Assembly: GCA_023955635.1 (NCBI GenBank)
Contig: JAMXHR010000001.1
Location: forward strand, 62,001-126,000
DNA: 64,000 bases
Source of the DNA: Methanosarcina sp. ERenArc_MAG2
GTDB lineage: Archaea; Halobacteriota; Methanosarcinia; Methanosarcinales; Methanosarcinaceae
Direction: 5' to 3'
The notes under the pieces are model-generated. The model had not been told where the DNA came from. It saw only the letters and a list, made by a program, of their open reading frames with translations, and did no database searches. Below, piece after piece: positions 49,275 through 58,875 of the stretch. The number at the start of each line of letters is the position of its first letter. Position 1 is the first letter of the stretch. Position numbers and translations under genes: made by a program.

Positions 49275-49526
49275 CTGACTTTCCGCAGATGTCCTTTCAA
49301 TTTTCATAATTTTTCCTGCTATCGTTTTTTCTGAAAACCGACTTGGTTACTCAAAATGTGTTTTTGAATTTTTTCCAAAACTTTCGACCTTTTGCCTTCA
49401 TTTAGGACTTATAGCAGCCATTTTCTTAAGCTTCAGTAAAGATAATAACTGCAAATTTTCGAATATTTCTCCAAAAACGATAACAGGAAAAATGTTATTT
49501 TTTTGAAGACATCTGCGGAAAGTCAG
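49275..49526 (+). mobile_element. 252-bp MITE, intact copy
   Basis: It starts CTGACTTTCCGCAGATGTC and ends GACATCTGCGGAAAGTCAG. It is flanked by TTTAAT on both sides (49269-49274 and 49527-49532), a 6-bp target duplication. It differs from the inverted copy at 26249-26500 at one base. Beyond the perfect 19-bp ends, the next about 40 bases are imperfectly inverted (TTTTTCCTGYTATCGTTTTT on both sides). It lies in a spacer. Confidence 0.9.
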
Positions 49527-49629
49527 TTTAATTGTTAGAAAAAAATTTGAATATTCGAACCACAACCTTCCTCAGGGACAAAATACTGACAATTTCGCAT
49601 TTATATAAAAAATAAACTATAAATAAAAC

Positions 49630-49953
49630 TTAATGGTATTTTCGGCGGTTGAATTCGCAAATAGCATTATCAACTTTGCTTGATAGTTCATTCATCCTTT
49701 CTTCGATTTTTACTCCCGTACTCTCCATGTTTGCCTTGAGGGTACGGTCCTTTGCTTCCATCTTATCTTCGAACTCCTGAAGCTTATTGTTAATAGAGAT
49801 GAGCATAACAGCTAATGTTCCGACCAGAACCATAACCGAAAGAATTATCAGGGGATTTGTGGGTGTGTATTCAAACCTTCTAAGCCACTCAAAGGACAGA
49901 AGGAAGGATGACAAAACCATCACAACAAGAAATGTTGTATCTCTAGTCTCCAT
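49630..49953 (-). CDS. small membrane protein with C-terminal coiled coil, unknown function
   Basis: A 107-residue protein with two membrane helices (TFLVVMVLSSFLLSF and LIILSVMVLVGTLAVMLISI) followed by a heptad-rich charged helix (INNKLQEFEDKMEAKDRTLKANMESTGVKIEERMNELSSKVDNAI). The topology suggests a short membrane anchor with a cytoplasmic coiled coil. No family is recognised. The neighbours are a MITE and a presenilin-like gene, which give no functional hint. Confidence 0.6.
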   Translation of the reverse strand: METRDTTFLVVMVLSSFLLSFEWLRRFEYTPTNPLIILSVMVLVGTLAVMLISINNKLQEFEDKMEAKDRTLKANMESTGVKIEERMNELSSKVDNAICEFNRRKYH

Positions 49954-50398
49954 CGTATACCTCTAACATACCTGTAGAAATTCTTCGCATACATACGATT
50001 TTCTTGATATAGCATATTTAAAAATTATTATGTGAGAAACCTCTATTAAAGTATTTACTGTTTTTCTATTTTTACTACTTTCCGTTTGTGTTCATTTTTT
50101 TATACGGATACAATATATAATTATTCGCACAAACTATTTATGTATGTTTTTGCTTCGTTACTTTCTTCAGAGTAATCCTACGAAAAATTAGGCAGTATCT
50201 TAAGGAGTATATACCTTAAGTATTGTACCTGAAGCATTAGGCAGGAAAATTTTTTATTCAGAACAGAGGGTGGAAAAAGAAAAAAGATTTCTTTGTGAAG
50301 AGAAATATAATTTATTAGAATAACTCGAAGATAAAGAATACAGTAAATATATAAAGGAATAAAAAAGGCATACTGTTAAGAATTAAGGAGTTTAGCAA
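49954..50398. other. AT-rich spacer before the presenilin-like gene
   Basis: About 445 bases between divergent genes with no recognised gene, RNA or repeat. TATAATTATTCG and AGAAATATAATTTATTAG stretches are possible promoter elements. Confidence 0.45.
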
Positions 50399-51295
50399 TT
50401 GAGTTCCAGTGAACAATCAATTAAAGATTATTTACCTATTCTTTCCATGGCAGGATTAATCCTGGTAGTGCAGGTTCTTGCACTATTTTTGTCCGCACCC
50501 ATGAAAGTTAATGACATGCAAGCTTTTGAAGACCCGACCCAGGTGTCCAATTCCATATATTATATCATAATGATCCTGGTTTTTACCCTATTAGTCCTGA
50601 TAGCACTAAAGAAAAACATGAAATGGGTAATTAGTCTTTTTATATATATAGCCATAATAAGTACTCTCTATTACGTATTTTTCGCCCTGTTGACCCTCTT
50701 TCCCTCTCTTTCAGGGTTTGAAGCAATTGCCTCAGTTCTGCTGTCTATAGGAATAACAGTGCTGCTTTATAAATATCCCGAATGGTATATAGTTGACATT
50801 GTGGGAGTTTGTATTGCAGGTGGGGTCGGTGCCCTGATAGGGATTTCCCTTTCAGTTGTCCCTGTAATAGTTCTTCTGTTGCTTCTTGCAGTCTATGATG
50901 CTATCTCGGTATACAAAACAAAGCATATGATAGTTATGGCCGAGGGAATAATGGATCTGAAGCTTCCCATTCTGTTTGTAATTCCAAAACATTCGAACTA
51001 TTCTTTCTTGCAGGAAAGCTTCAAAGAAGGAGAAAAGCGCGAAGCTTTTTTCATGGGACTTGGAGATGCTGTCATGCCTACCCTGCTGGTGGTTTCGGCA
51101 AACGTTTTCATGCACAACAATGGAGGAATCTCATATCCCGTAATCGGGGCCATATTAGGCACCCTTGCAGGGCATGCAGTACTTTCTATCCTGGTAATGA
51201 GAGGAAAACCGCAGGCAGGTCTCCCCTTCCTGAATTCCGGAGTAATCCTGGGATTCTTTACTGGTGTTCTGCTTTCAGGGGCATCAATAATGTGA
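50399..51295 (+). CDS. presenilin/PSH-family intramembrane aspartyl protease (A22)
   Basis: A 298-residue protein with nine hydrophobic segments. The two catalytic aspartates are Asp167 in the YD motif (LLLAVYDAISVY) and Asp223 in GLGD (FFMGLGDAVMPTLL); AGLPFLNSG near the C-terminus takes the place of the PAL motif. Archaeal relatives cut membrane helices, with signal-peptide or regulatory substrates. The TTG start is supported by AAGGAG about 12 bases upstream. It lies at the head of the region that includes the MCR-activation genes, but an AT-repeat spacer separates them and no functional link is shown. Confidence 0.88.
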   Translation: MSSSEQSIKDYLPILSMAGLILVVQVLALFLSAPMKVNDMQAFEDPTQVSNSIYYIIMILVFTLLVLIALKKNMKWVISLFIYIAIISTLYYVFFALLTLFPSLSGFEAIASVLLSIGITVLLYKYPEWYIVDIVGVCIAGGVGALIGISLSVVPVIVLLLLLAVYDAISVYKTKHMIVMAEGIMDLKLPILFVIPKHSNYSFLQESFKEGEKREAFFMGLGDAVMPTLLVVSANVFMHNNGGISYPVIGAILGTLAGHAVLSILVMRGKPQAGLPFLNSGVILGFFTGVLLSGASIM

Positions 51296-51310
51296 AGAAA
51301 AAACTGACTT

Positions 51311-51407
51311 ATTTAATTTATTAATTTATTAATTTATTAATTTATTAATTTATTCATTTATTTATTTATTTATTAATTTATTAATTTATTAATTTATTAA
51401 TTTATTT
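51311..51407. repeat. AT-only tandem repeat (TTAATTTA units)
   Basis: About 97 bases of ATTTATTA repeats, interrupted once by ATTCATTTATTTATTTATT. It lies 16 bases after the presenilin-like gene and 77 before the HAD gene. It could act as a terminator region and is likely unstable in length. Confidence 0.85.
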
Positions 51408-51483
51408 TTATACGACCCCACTTTTTTGTTGAATTTGCAGCTTTTCGCAAAGATTCTTTTATTTTATAGCTTAATCACTTGAT

Positions 51484-52284
51484 ATGTCCAAAAGAATTGC
51501 AGTGGTCTTTGACAGTGCCGGAACCCTTCTACATATGTACAGAGTTGCAAAAGAAGCCAGCACAGGAAATATTATTGAAAACATAGAGAGCACTGCCATT
51601 GTCTCAAAAAAGATTGGTTGCGGCCTTGTAGCCCTTAATACCGAGAAAGAGATAATCCTGCATTCAAGAAAGGATATGTCTTTATTTGAATTTATAAGGG
51701 AATACAATGTTCCAATAGGTATAAGCTGTTCAAAAGGAAAGTTCACCCCGGATGTTGCATGTGAGATCATAAAAGGGACTTCAATCCCGATGGGAGATGT
51801 ACATGATGTGCTAGAGGCAGTTACATCCCACTGCCCTGACAGCATTTATCTTGCGGCCGGTCTGATAATTGATTCGGAGGCGAGAAGAATACCATACGTG
51901 CTCAGCACTGGAGGACATGTATTCGATAAGACGCTGCAAACCACCCAGATGCTCCATGCCATAGAGGTGGATATGTACATAGCATCCGGGGATAGAATGT
52001 CAGCCCTCATGCAGCTTGCTGAGTTCATAAATATCCCCAGGGAAAGGGTCTTCGCCTTTGCAGATCCCTTTATGAAGGAGAAAGTAGTGCTTGAACTTAA
52101 AAGCAAGTATGAGAAAGTAGTTATGGTAGGGGACGGAATTAATGACATCCTGGCGTTCAGGGCAGCAGATATAGGAATAATGACAACGCAACAGGGAGAT
52201 AAAAGACCAGAAGAACTCAGAAAAGCAGCAGATGTGGTTCTTGACGATATAATAAAAGTTGTGGATGTAGTAAAAGGGCTGTAA
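51484..52284 (+). CDS. HAD-superfamily, soluble P-type-ATPase-like phosphatase
   Basis: A 266-residue soluble protein. Motif I is VVFDSAGTLLHM (Asp9) with a DxxGT arrangement in which the second Asp is Ala, as in P-type ATPases; the end carries MVGDGINDILAFRAADIGI and AADVVLDDI, the hinge region of P-type pumps. There are no membrane helices. The middle (SCSKGKFTPDV) is not a standard cap. Proteins of this kind are common near methanogenesis genes but have no known substrate. It is 276 bases upstream of A2 in the same direction, so a link to MCR activation is possible but unproven. Confidence 0.8.
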   Translation: MSKRIAVVFDSAGTLLHMYRVAKEASTGNIIENIESTAIVSKKIGCGLVALNTEKEIILHSRKDMSLFEFIREYNVPIGISCSKGKFTPDVACEIIKGTSIPMGDVHDVLEAVTSHCPDSIYLAAGLIIDSEARRIPYVLSTGGHVFDKTLQTTQMLHAIEVDMYIASGDRMSALMQLAEFINIPRERVFAFADPFMKEKVVLELKSKYEKVVMVGDGINDILAFRAADIGIMTTQQGDKRPEELRKAADVVLDDIIKVVDVVKGL

Positions 52285-52560
52285 TCAATTCATAAAATGT
52301 AACCAAAATAAAAAAAATAACCAATAATAGCCAGTAAATTCGCCGGATGATCTTGGTTTTTAGATGTTAACAGTGACAAAATAATGCGTTATGTTTATCT
52401 AATGTTTACTCTTATCTAGTTGTTGCCCAAATATATGAAATTTATTATTTATGTTAGTGCACATTCACTTAAAAAAATTGCATTTTACTCTTGAGCGAGA
52501 TGCCCAGGCAGGCAAGAGCCATCAGAAAGTTTTGCAGCTCATAATTGCGGAGGAAAATTC

Positions 52561-54174
52561 ATGCCAGTATTTATTGAAGTTAAAAATCTAACCGTAGATT
52601 TCGACGGTCATAAGGCCCTGAAAAACGTAAGCTTAAGCATCAAGGAAGGGGAAATAGTTGGAATTTTAGGAAAAAGCGGATCCGGGAAAACAATCCTGAT
52701 GCATGTACTGCGCGGCACCGAATCTTTTGAAAAGATATCAGGTGAAGTAATTTATCATCTGTCCCGCTGCGAGAAGTGCGGATACATAGAGCGCCCCAGT
52801 AAAACCGGCCAGCAATGCCCGGTCTGTGGAGAAACGCTGGAAGCTTTCGAAGCGGATTTCATCAAACTTTCCCTTTACGATCCGATAAGGAAAGATATCA
52901 CCAAACGCATTGCAATCATGCTTCAGCGTACCTTTGCCCTTTATGGAGATGAGAGGGTTCTTGTAAACGTTATAAACTCCCTGAATGAAATCGGGTATAC
53001 GGGAAAAGACTCCATGAAAAAGGCTGTAGAACTGCTGGAAGAAGTAAATCTGAGTCACCGTATGATGCACGTTGCAAGGGAACTTTCAGGCGGAGAAAAA
53101 CAAAGGGTTGTGCTTGCAAGGCAGCTTGTGAGAAATCCGCTACTCCTATTAGCTGACGAGCCCACAGGCACACTTGACCCCATGACTGCAAAGCTGGTTC
53201 ACGATGCTATGCTTAAGGCAGTGAGGAGTTATAATATGAGCATGATTCTTACTTCTCACTGGCCCGAAGTTATTGAGAAACTGGCAGATAAGGCGATCCT
53301 GCTTGAAAATGGGGAAGTAATCCAGGAAGGGGATCCCCTTGAAGTCTCTGCAATCTTTATGCAGAGCGCATCTATGGTGAGGCAGGAAAAGAACGCCATG
53401 GTAGGGGAACCCATAATCCGCGTAAGGGACCTCTCAAAACGTTATATCTCAGTAGACCGCGGCGTAGTAAGAGCTGTAGATAAGATCTCTTTTGATGTAA
53501 AGGAAGGAGAGATCTTCGGGCTAGTAGGAGTTAGTGGGGCAGGCAAGACAACCACCTCGAAGATTCTTATGGGAATTCTACCACCCACATCCGGAGAAGT
53601 TGAAGTTCGAGTAGGAGACGAATGGGTTGACATGACACAGCTGGGAGTGGAAAATAAAGGAAGAGCAACTAAATACATGGGGTTCCTGCACCAAGAATAC
53701 GGCCTCTACACTCACAGTTCCGTAATAGATAATCTCACCGAATCTATCAGCCTGGATCTGCCTTTTGAACTTGGCGTCAGAAAAGCCATAATAACTCTCA
53801 AAGCTGCAGGCTTTGAAGAAGATAAGGCAAAAGCGATTTTACCCAAAATGACCGATGAAATGAGTGAAGGTGAAAGGCATAGGATTGCACTTGCACAGGT
53901 TCTTATCAAGGAACCCAGAATCGTCATTATGGATGAACCAACAGGAACCATGGACCCGATTACCAAGATATCGGTGACGAATTCCATCCTGAAAGCCAGA
54001 GAAGAAATAGGAGAAACATTTGTTGTAGTTTCTCATGACATGGATTTTGTAAACGAGATCTGTGACCGTGTAGCACTTATGCGTGACGGAAAAATCGTAG
54101 ATCTGGGGAAACCCGAGAAAGTACTCTCCCAGCTCACAGAAGAAGAAAGGCTCAAAGTTACAGAAGAAATATAA
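52561..54174 (+). CDS. atwA: methyl-coenzyme M reductase activation component A2 (twin ABC ATPase)
   Basis: A 537-residue soluble protein with two ABC ATPase domains. Domain 1 has GKSGSGKT (residues about 37-44), an inserted zinc ribbon with Cys70, Cys73, Cys86 and Cys89 (CEKCGY...CPVCGE), LSGGEKQR (about 175) and LLADEPTG. Domain 2 has GVSGAGKTT (about 323), MSEGERHR (about 434) and IVIMDEPTG. No membrane partner is encoded. A2 hydrolyses ATP to drive the reduction of F430 nickel from Ni(II) to Ni(I) in MCR. It is followed 41 bases later by mmp3. The GAGGAAAATTC before the ATG is a weak ribosome site. Confidence 0.94.
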   Translation: MPVFIEVKNLTVDFDGHKALKNVSLSIKEGEIVGILGKSGSGKTILMHVLRGTESFEKISGEVIYHLSRCEKCGYIERPSKTGQQCPVCGETLEAFEADFIKLSLYDPIRKDITKRIAIMLQRTFALYGDERVLVNVINSLNEIGYTGKDSMKKAVELLEEVNLSHRMMHVARELSGGEKQRVVLARQLVRNPLLLLADEPTGTLDPMTAKLVHDAMLKAVRSYNMSMILTSHWPEVIEKLADKAILLENGEVIQEGDPLEVSAIFMQSASMVRQEKNAMVGEPIIRVRDLSKRYISVDRGVVRAVDKISFDVKEGEIFGLVGVSGAGKTTTSKILMGILPPTSGEVEVRVGDEWVDMTQLGVENKGRATKYMGFLHQEYGLYTHSSVIDNLTESISLDLPFELGVRKAIITLKAAGFEEDKAKAILPKMTDEMSEGERHRIALAQVLIKEPRIVIMDEPTGTMDPITKISVTNSILKAREEIGETFVVVSHDMDFVNEICDRVALMRDGKIVDLGKPEKVLSQLTEEERLKVTEEI

Positions 54175-54215
54175 ATATGCTGCCACCTCTTAGCATGGAA
54201 AACTACTAAAATGAG

Positions 54216-55783
54216 GTGCCGATTACGAGTAATGAGATCAGCGTAGAGGTGAATGGGCAAAAATACACATTGCCTGCAGGCTTTACCCTTGGAGATGCCC
54301 TTAAAGTATCCAGAGCTCCCTATATAGCCGGTACAGCGATCGGAATTCTGAAAGAGACCGCTGAGAAAAGGACAGGAACAATCACCGAATACGCTATCAA
54401 TACCCCTAAAGGTGAATTCAGGATAGAACTAAAAAATCCGGATTCACCTTCAGGAAAATTATGGGCGGAGAATTTTAAAGAGTACGAAGGGAAATCTGCC
54501 CACTGGACAAGCACTGAAGCCCTGGCTTTCGGGCCTTTTGAAGCCGAAATCAAGCCTTTGCGCGGGATGAAGAGCTTTGAAGCGTTTGATGTCCTTTTTG
54601 GAGCAGGGGGTTTTGATCCCCTTAATACTCATCTGATATTTTCACGAAAAAGACATACTGCAGAATATGGAGTTCCTGAGGACAGCGTTTTTGCGACAGT
54701 TGTGACAGGAAGAAATATTTTGTTCAGGCTTTCTAGAGAGGATACAATTCTGAATATCGAGCCGGTTATAGAATGGGAACAACTCTCTGAAAAAACCTGT
54801 ACGACTGACCTTTCCATTCCTCTGGAAAATGGAAACGGCATATTCACTTATTTTGAAGTAGAGCTTTCTAGAAATGCTCCCAGAGGAGCAGAACATTTCT
54901 ATGCCCTGACCCGTGAAGGAACTCTCAACGTAGATGTTACTACCAGTTCATTTATTTCGGATGATGGTCTGAAAGGAGAACCCGTCCCTTACGAAAACTT
55001 TGATCCGAGAAGGGAAGGTGCCATTTCGGTCCGAACAGTCGGATACGGGACAGGTAGGATATATATTTCCATAGATGAACGGCCTTCAAGCCTCGTACAT
55101 TCGGTAGTAGGGCAGGTAACAAAAGGCATTGAGCTCCTCAAGCTTGCAGAAAACGGACAGAAACTATCAATCGAAAGCCTTCCCCCCAGATGGTTCTTCT
55201 GGGACATAGCTTTGAGGAAGTCGAGCCCGTACTTTCCTCCATAGGAGTGGAACTGGTAAAAGACGGATACACAGGAAAGGATGCAGTAATTGTCAGGCAA
55301 GACCCTCCAACGACCCTGGAAATTCTTGGAGAAGCAAAGGTGACCGCCTATGCGGTATCCAGAGCAAAACTCATTGAAATTGAACTTTATCCTGATAAAG
55401 CCCCTAAATCAGTGGACTTTTTCCGTCACGCTCTTGAACTTAAGACAAAAACGGTTGGAAAACTGCCTGTCTATATGATATATGATGATACTTACCTTTT
55501 CAAAACAGAAAAGGAAGTCGTGAAATATAGGGAAATCCTTCCCGAAAATACACCCACGGAAAAAGTATTTGCCGGGGAAATAGGAATCACAAACCAGGCA
55601 GCAAAAAGGATGGGCATCATAGGAGTCAAACTTGGAGATGATGATCTCTTCGGTCCCACCGGAGAAAAGTTTTCCTCAACTAATATTGTCGGCCGGATAG
55701 TCGAGCCTGAGAAACTCAGTGATATCAAAGAAGGAGATGCAATATACTTAAGTGAAGTTGCAAATAAAGAAACTGAAAAGTAA
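54216..55783 (+). CDS. mmp3: methanogenesis marker protein 3, frameshifted
   Basis: A protein of about 522 residues after repair. The N-terminus is a small beta-grasp-like segment (ISVEVNGQKYTLPAGFTLGDALKVS) and the C-terminal quarter has a cyclophilin-like stretch (LIEIELYPDKAPKSVDFFRHALELK). The frame breaks at the C6 run 55182-55187: one more C gives ESLPPQMVLLGHSFEEVEPVLSSIGVELVKDGYTG. Mmp3 is one of the proteins that co-purify with McrC, A2, Mmp7 and Mmp17 in the MCR activation complex. GTG start 54216 is out of frame with the nearby ATG at 54211. It is probably in one transcript with A2. Confidence 0.92.
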
Positions 55784-55814
55784 AGCTTTAAGACGTGAGA
55801 TGAATAACTGAAAG

Positions 55815-55856
55815 CACATATAATATAAATAATATATAAAATAAGTATTATATGTG
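55815..55856. terminator. AT-rich hairpin after mmp3
   Basis: CACATATAATA and TATTATATGTG form a perfect 11-bp stem with a 20-base A/T loop, 32 bases after the mmp3 stop. It separates A2-mmp3 from the mmp6-5-15-17-7 operon. A transcript-end role is inferred. Confidence 0.5.
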
Positions 55857-55968
55857 GCCACAGTAATTGGTAAGTAGCAGTAATAAACAGATAGCTAACA
55901 GGCAAATTAAAAGCTGTTAAATCAATTTATTGATTCAGATTAAAAGCAGACTAAAGAAAATTAACTTA

Positions 55969-55977
55969 TTTATAAAT
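55969..55977 (+). promoter_or_regulatory. TATA-box candidate for the mmp6-mmp7 operon
   Basis: TTTATAAAT lies about 100 bases before the mmp6 ATG, with AAAATTAACT just upstream as a weak BRE context. If used, transcription would begin near 56000 and leave a leader of about 70 bases with two short hairpins: ATTCAC/GTGAAT (56013-56028) and GTCTC/GAGAC (56043-56054). Confidence 0.5.
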
Positions 55978-56070
55978 GCTGTTGTTCTCATATAATCTAG
56001 ATACTTGAGCGGATTCACATCTGTGAATTTATCGCAGGTCAAGTCTCCCGAGACCAAGGAGAGACGAAAT

Positions 56071-56514
56071 ATGGCTGAAACAAAAAAAGAAGAGATTACA
56101 AAGTACATTGTAATCAGTTCAGATAAAGTACTGCCTTCAGATGCATCTATGAAGATTTATGAATCAGAGTTTCCGGTTACGGTAAAAGAGACATGTTTCG
56201 GACTTATAGTAACAGGAGCTAAGGAGGATGTACAGGCAGTGGTCGAAAAAATCCGGCAGCTGGATAAAAACCATATTTTTGTAAAGGATAGGGGATTCCC
56301 TGCAGGAGACCAGAGGCGTTGCCGGGCAAGCCGGGGAGGTGGCCCACGGCCTGGGTTTCACTTTTTGAGGGAAGAAGTGAAGATGCTTCCTGCTATAGGG
56401 GCTGCACTTGATGAACTGGAAGCAAAGGAATGTGTAAAAGAAAAATGCAAGGAGAAAAGCAAGCTTAAAATTTCGGACCTGGAAAAAGTTATTGAAGAGG
56501 AGCTTGCGAGGTGA
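56071..56514 (+). CDS. mmp6: methanogenesis marker protein 6
   Basis: About 147 residues from ATG 56071, which follows AAGGAGAGACGAAAT; the open frame goes back to 56005, but the added residues look non-coding. The family core reads KYIVISSDKVLPSDASMKIYESEFPVTVKETCFGLIVTG, then a helix, then the Arg/Gly-rich DRGFPAGDQRRCRASRGGGPRPGFHFLREEVKMLPAIG that is diagnostic for marker 6. A charged helical tail ends in KISDLEKVIEEELAR. Biochemical function unknown; found only in methanogens and relatives. It opens a tight operon with mmp5, mmp15, mmp17 and mmp7, so a role in MCR activation or maturation is a fair inference. Confidence 0.92.
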   Translation: MAETKKEEITKYIVISSDKVLPSDASMKIYESEFPVTVKETCFGLIVTGAKEDVQAVVEKIRQLDKNHIFVKDRGFPAGDQRRCRASRGGGPRPGFHFLREEVKMLPAIGAALDELEAKECVKEKCKEKSKLKISDLEKVIEEELAR

Positions 56515-56519
56515 GTTTT

Positions 56520-57023
56520 TTGGCAAAGGTCTTCATTTACCCTGTAAACAGTCTTATTCTGGCTGACCTGGTTGAGCGCTTCGGGCATAAACCCCTTACT
56601 ATAATGAACCAGGTAAGAGAGAAAGTTACAAACATCAGCCTGGATTCTCCCCCTATAAATATCACTCCTGAAGATCCTAAAATCGGGCTTCGATATGCTG
56701 CAATTGAAGTGCCGGCTGGAGTAAGGGGACGAATGGCCCTTATAGGCCCCCTTATAGAAGAGACAGAAGCTGCAATTATAGTTGAAAACCCACCTACAAA
56801 CTTTGGCTGTGTGGGCTGTAACCGCACAAATGAGCTGATGAAATATCTGGTCCGCTCAAAAGGTGTCCCTGTACTCGAAGTAAAGTACCCTGAGTTTGAT
56901 GAGGAAGCCCACGATTTCGTAAACAAAATCGCAACATTTCTGGAGTCATTGCCTAAAGAAAAGCCTGAAGAAGATGAAAAGGCAAAAGAAAAAGAACCGG
57001 CAGAAAAGGAGGACAAGAAATGA
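56520..57023 (+). CDS. mmp5: methanogenesis marker protein 5
   Basis: About 167 residues. TTG at 56520 is preferred because GAGGTGA lies 5 bases before it and gives the usual [23 protein letters not shown] start; GTG 56511 would add three residues. Core motifs: [39 protein letters not shown] and [31 protein letters not shown], in which the Cys-x-x-Cys (CVGC) could bind a metal or cluster. The tail after residue 145 is Lys/Glu-rich. Function unknown. It overlaps or abuts mmp6 and shares 4 bases (ATGA) with mmp15. Confidence 0.92.
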   Translation: MAKVFIYPVNSLILADLVERFGHKPLTIMNQVREKVTNISLDSPPINITPEDPKIGLRYAAIEVPAGVRGRMALIGPLIEETEAAIIVENPPTNFGCVGCNRTNELMKYLVRSKGVPVLEVKYPEFDEEAHDFVNKIATFLESLPKEKPEEDEKAKEKEPAEKEDKK

Positions 57024-58267
57024 GTACTGAAGATTCTGGACTTGTCAAGATTGCCCTGGTGTCCTGCGGCTCTGAATATGCCGGAGTTCAGCCTGAGTTT
57101 GAAGCTGCCGCATCCAAAGTGAATGCAAAATTTGTTTACCCTGAAATTGACATTGCATCAATCGATACTATAGGCAGGGATTTCGGACTTGAGGTTGCAA
57201 GCGGAGACCTGAGGCTCATGATGGCGAGGGCAAAGGCTGTCGTTGAAGGCACAACCAGTGTAGACGGAGTTTTTATTACTACCTGCTTCCGCTGTGCCGA
57301 AGGGGCTATTGTCCGAAATGAGGTCCGAAGATACATACACAAGCACTCGAAAATTCCGGTAATTAGCTATTCATTTACCGAAAGCACCAGTGCAGCCACC
57401 CTGCTCACTCGCCTGGAAGCCCTGACCACAATTGCCAGGCACAGGCATTTACTTGCAAGAGAAGTCCAGACAGGACTGACTGCAGGAATAGATTCGGGAT
57501 CAACAACTACAAAAGCAGTTGTCATGAGGGATAACAAAATAATAGGCAAAGGCTGGGTACCCACAACAAAAGTCCTTGAAAGCGCAGAAGAAGCATATTC
57601 TCTTGCCCTGAAAGAAGCCGGCGTCTCCAGGGAAGAAGTCCAGGCACTGGGCACTACCGGATATGGACGCTTCCTTGTAGGGAACCATTTAAAAGCCCAA
57701 CTTATCCAGGAAGAAATCACTGTCAACTCAAAGGGAGCTGTCTATCTTGCAAACAAGCAGAAAGGCCCTGCAACTGTTATTGACATAGGCGGTATGGATA
57801 ACAAGGCAATCTCGGTTGAAGACGGAATTCCCGGAATGTTTACAATGGGTGGGATCTGCGCCGGAGCCTCAGGGCGTTTCTTTGAGATGATCTCAAAACG
57901 CCTTGGCATAGATATTACAGAGCTTGGAGCTCTGGCAGTCAAAGGCATACACGAAAATGTGTCTATGAACAGCTACTGCATAGTCTTCGGAACCCAATCC
58001 CTTGTGAATTCCCTTGCAAAAGGAGCTACTCCTGAAGATGTAGCGGCTGCTGCTTGTTATAGTGTGGTAGAACAGATCTACGAACAGCAGTTGCAGGAAG
58101 TAGATGTAAAAGAGCCGCTAATTCTTGTGGGAGGGTCTTCTCTAATTGCAGGAGTTCCAAAAGCCCTGGGGCAACTTCTCAAGATCGACGTCCTGGTGCC
58201 CGAAAACTCCCACATGATAGGGGCAGTAGGAGCAGCTCTGCTTGCTTCAGGCTTTGTTGAGGGGTGA
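57020..58267 (+). CDS. mmp15: methanogenesis marker protein 15 (ASKHA ATPase of the HGD/BCR activator type)
   Basis: A 415-residue protein. Residues 1-150 are a marker-specific domain with Cys89-x-x-Cys92 (TCFRCAEG). From about residue 155 an ASKHA-fold ATPase follows, with [14 protein letters not shown] (phosphate 1), [28 protein letters not shown] and [11 protein letters not shown] (adenosine). Cys280 and Cys320 are about 40 residues apart, as are the two Cys that hold the bridging [4Fe-4S] cluster in 2-hydroxyglutaryl-CoA dehydratase activators. Those activators use ATP to inject low-potential electrons, which is the kind of chemistry F430 reduction needs. Not reported as a member of the purified activation complex, so its role is open. 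Confidence 0.93.
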   Translation: MSTEDSGLVKIALVSCGSEYAGVQPEFEAAASKVNAKFVYPEIDIASIDTIGRDFGLEVASGDLRLMMARAKAVVEGTTSVDGVFITTCFRCAEGAIVRNEVRRYIHKHSKIPVISYSFTESTSAATLLTRLEALTTIARHRHLLAREVQTGLTAGIDSGSTTTKAVVMRDNKIIGKGWVPTTKVLESAEEAYSLALKEAGVSREEVQALGTTGYGRFLVGNHLKAQLIQEEITVNSKGAVYLANKQKGPATVIDIGGMDNKAISVEDGIPGMFTMGGICAGASGRFFEMISKRLGIDITELGALAVKGIHENVSMNSYCIVFGTQSLVNSLAKGATPEDVAAAACYSVVEQIYEQQLQEVDVKEPLILVGGSSLIAGVPKALGQLLKIDVLVPENSHMIGAVGAALLASGFVEG

Positions 58268-58274
58268 GGAAAAG

Positions 58275-58874
58275 ATGGATTCGCTTGAGATCTTTGCAGT
58301 CGAGTCTGCAATTGCTTCGGAGCAGGAGTTTTATAGGAAAATTATCGAGGACAACCTTGCAAGTCTCAAGCTTGCACCTGCCATAGGGAGAATAAAAGTG
58401 GTGCTTAGACCTGAAGATTCTCTTTTCCAGATGGCAATTGTCCTCAGGGATGTGGGCTCAAGAGTTACAACAATTGATATTGCCGACGTGGATGCTAAAC
58501 CGGTTGCCGGTGAGATAATAATTTTGATTAAAAAAGAGCAATATATTCCAGAGTTACTGGGAAAACTATGGGATCGTTACGGGAAAGCAAACATCAGCCA
58601 GCCGGATCGCTGGACTGTGTCCATAAGCACGGATAGGCCAGAGGAAGAAGCGGCTTTTCTTAAAGAGATGATGGTTGCAGATCCCAGGCATAGACTTCAC
58701 GAAAACCTTGTTGATTTTGCGATCCGTGTCACTCCAGAGGGTTTTAGGGTCCGTTATCACCTGTATAAAGATAACCGCTTTATTTTTGTAGCATCCGAGG
58801 AAGCATTAAAACATGAATGGATCGAAGAGGCAGGGACAATGCTCGAAGAATTGATGGAAGGAGGGAAAAATTAA
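58275..58874 (+). CDS. mmp17: methanogenesis marker protein 17
   Basis: A 199-residue protein starting at ATG 58275, which has GGTGAGG about 6 bases before; the longer frame from 58242 overlaps mmp15. Recognisable blocks: SLEIFAVESAIASEQEFYRKIIEDNLASL, IADVDAKPVAGEIIILIKKEQYIPELLGKLWDRYGK and VRYHLYKDNRFIFVASEEALKHEWI. It has no Cys residues, so it does not bind an Fe-S cluster by Cys. Mmp17 is a known subunit of the McrC-A2-Mmp3-Mmp7-Mmp17 activation complex. It sits 7 bases after mmp15 and 1 base before mmp7. Confidence 0.92.
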   Translation: MDSLEIFAVESAIASEQEFYRKIIEDNLASLKLAPAIGRIKVVLRPEDSLFQMAIVLRDVGSRVTTIDIADVDAKPVAGEIIILIKKEQYIPELLGKLWDRYGKANISQPDRWTVSISTDRPEEEAAFLKEMMVADPRHRLHENLVDFAIRVTPEGFRVRYHLYKDNRFIFVASEEALKHEWIEEAGTMLEELMEGGKN

Positions 58875-58875
58875 G

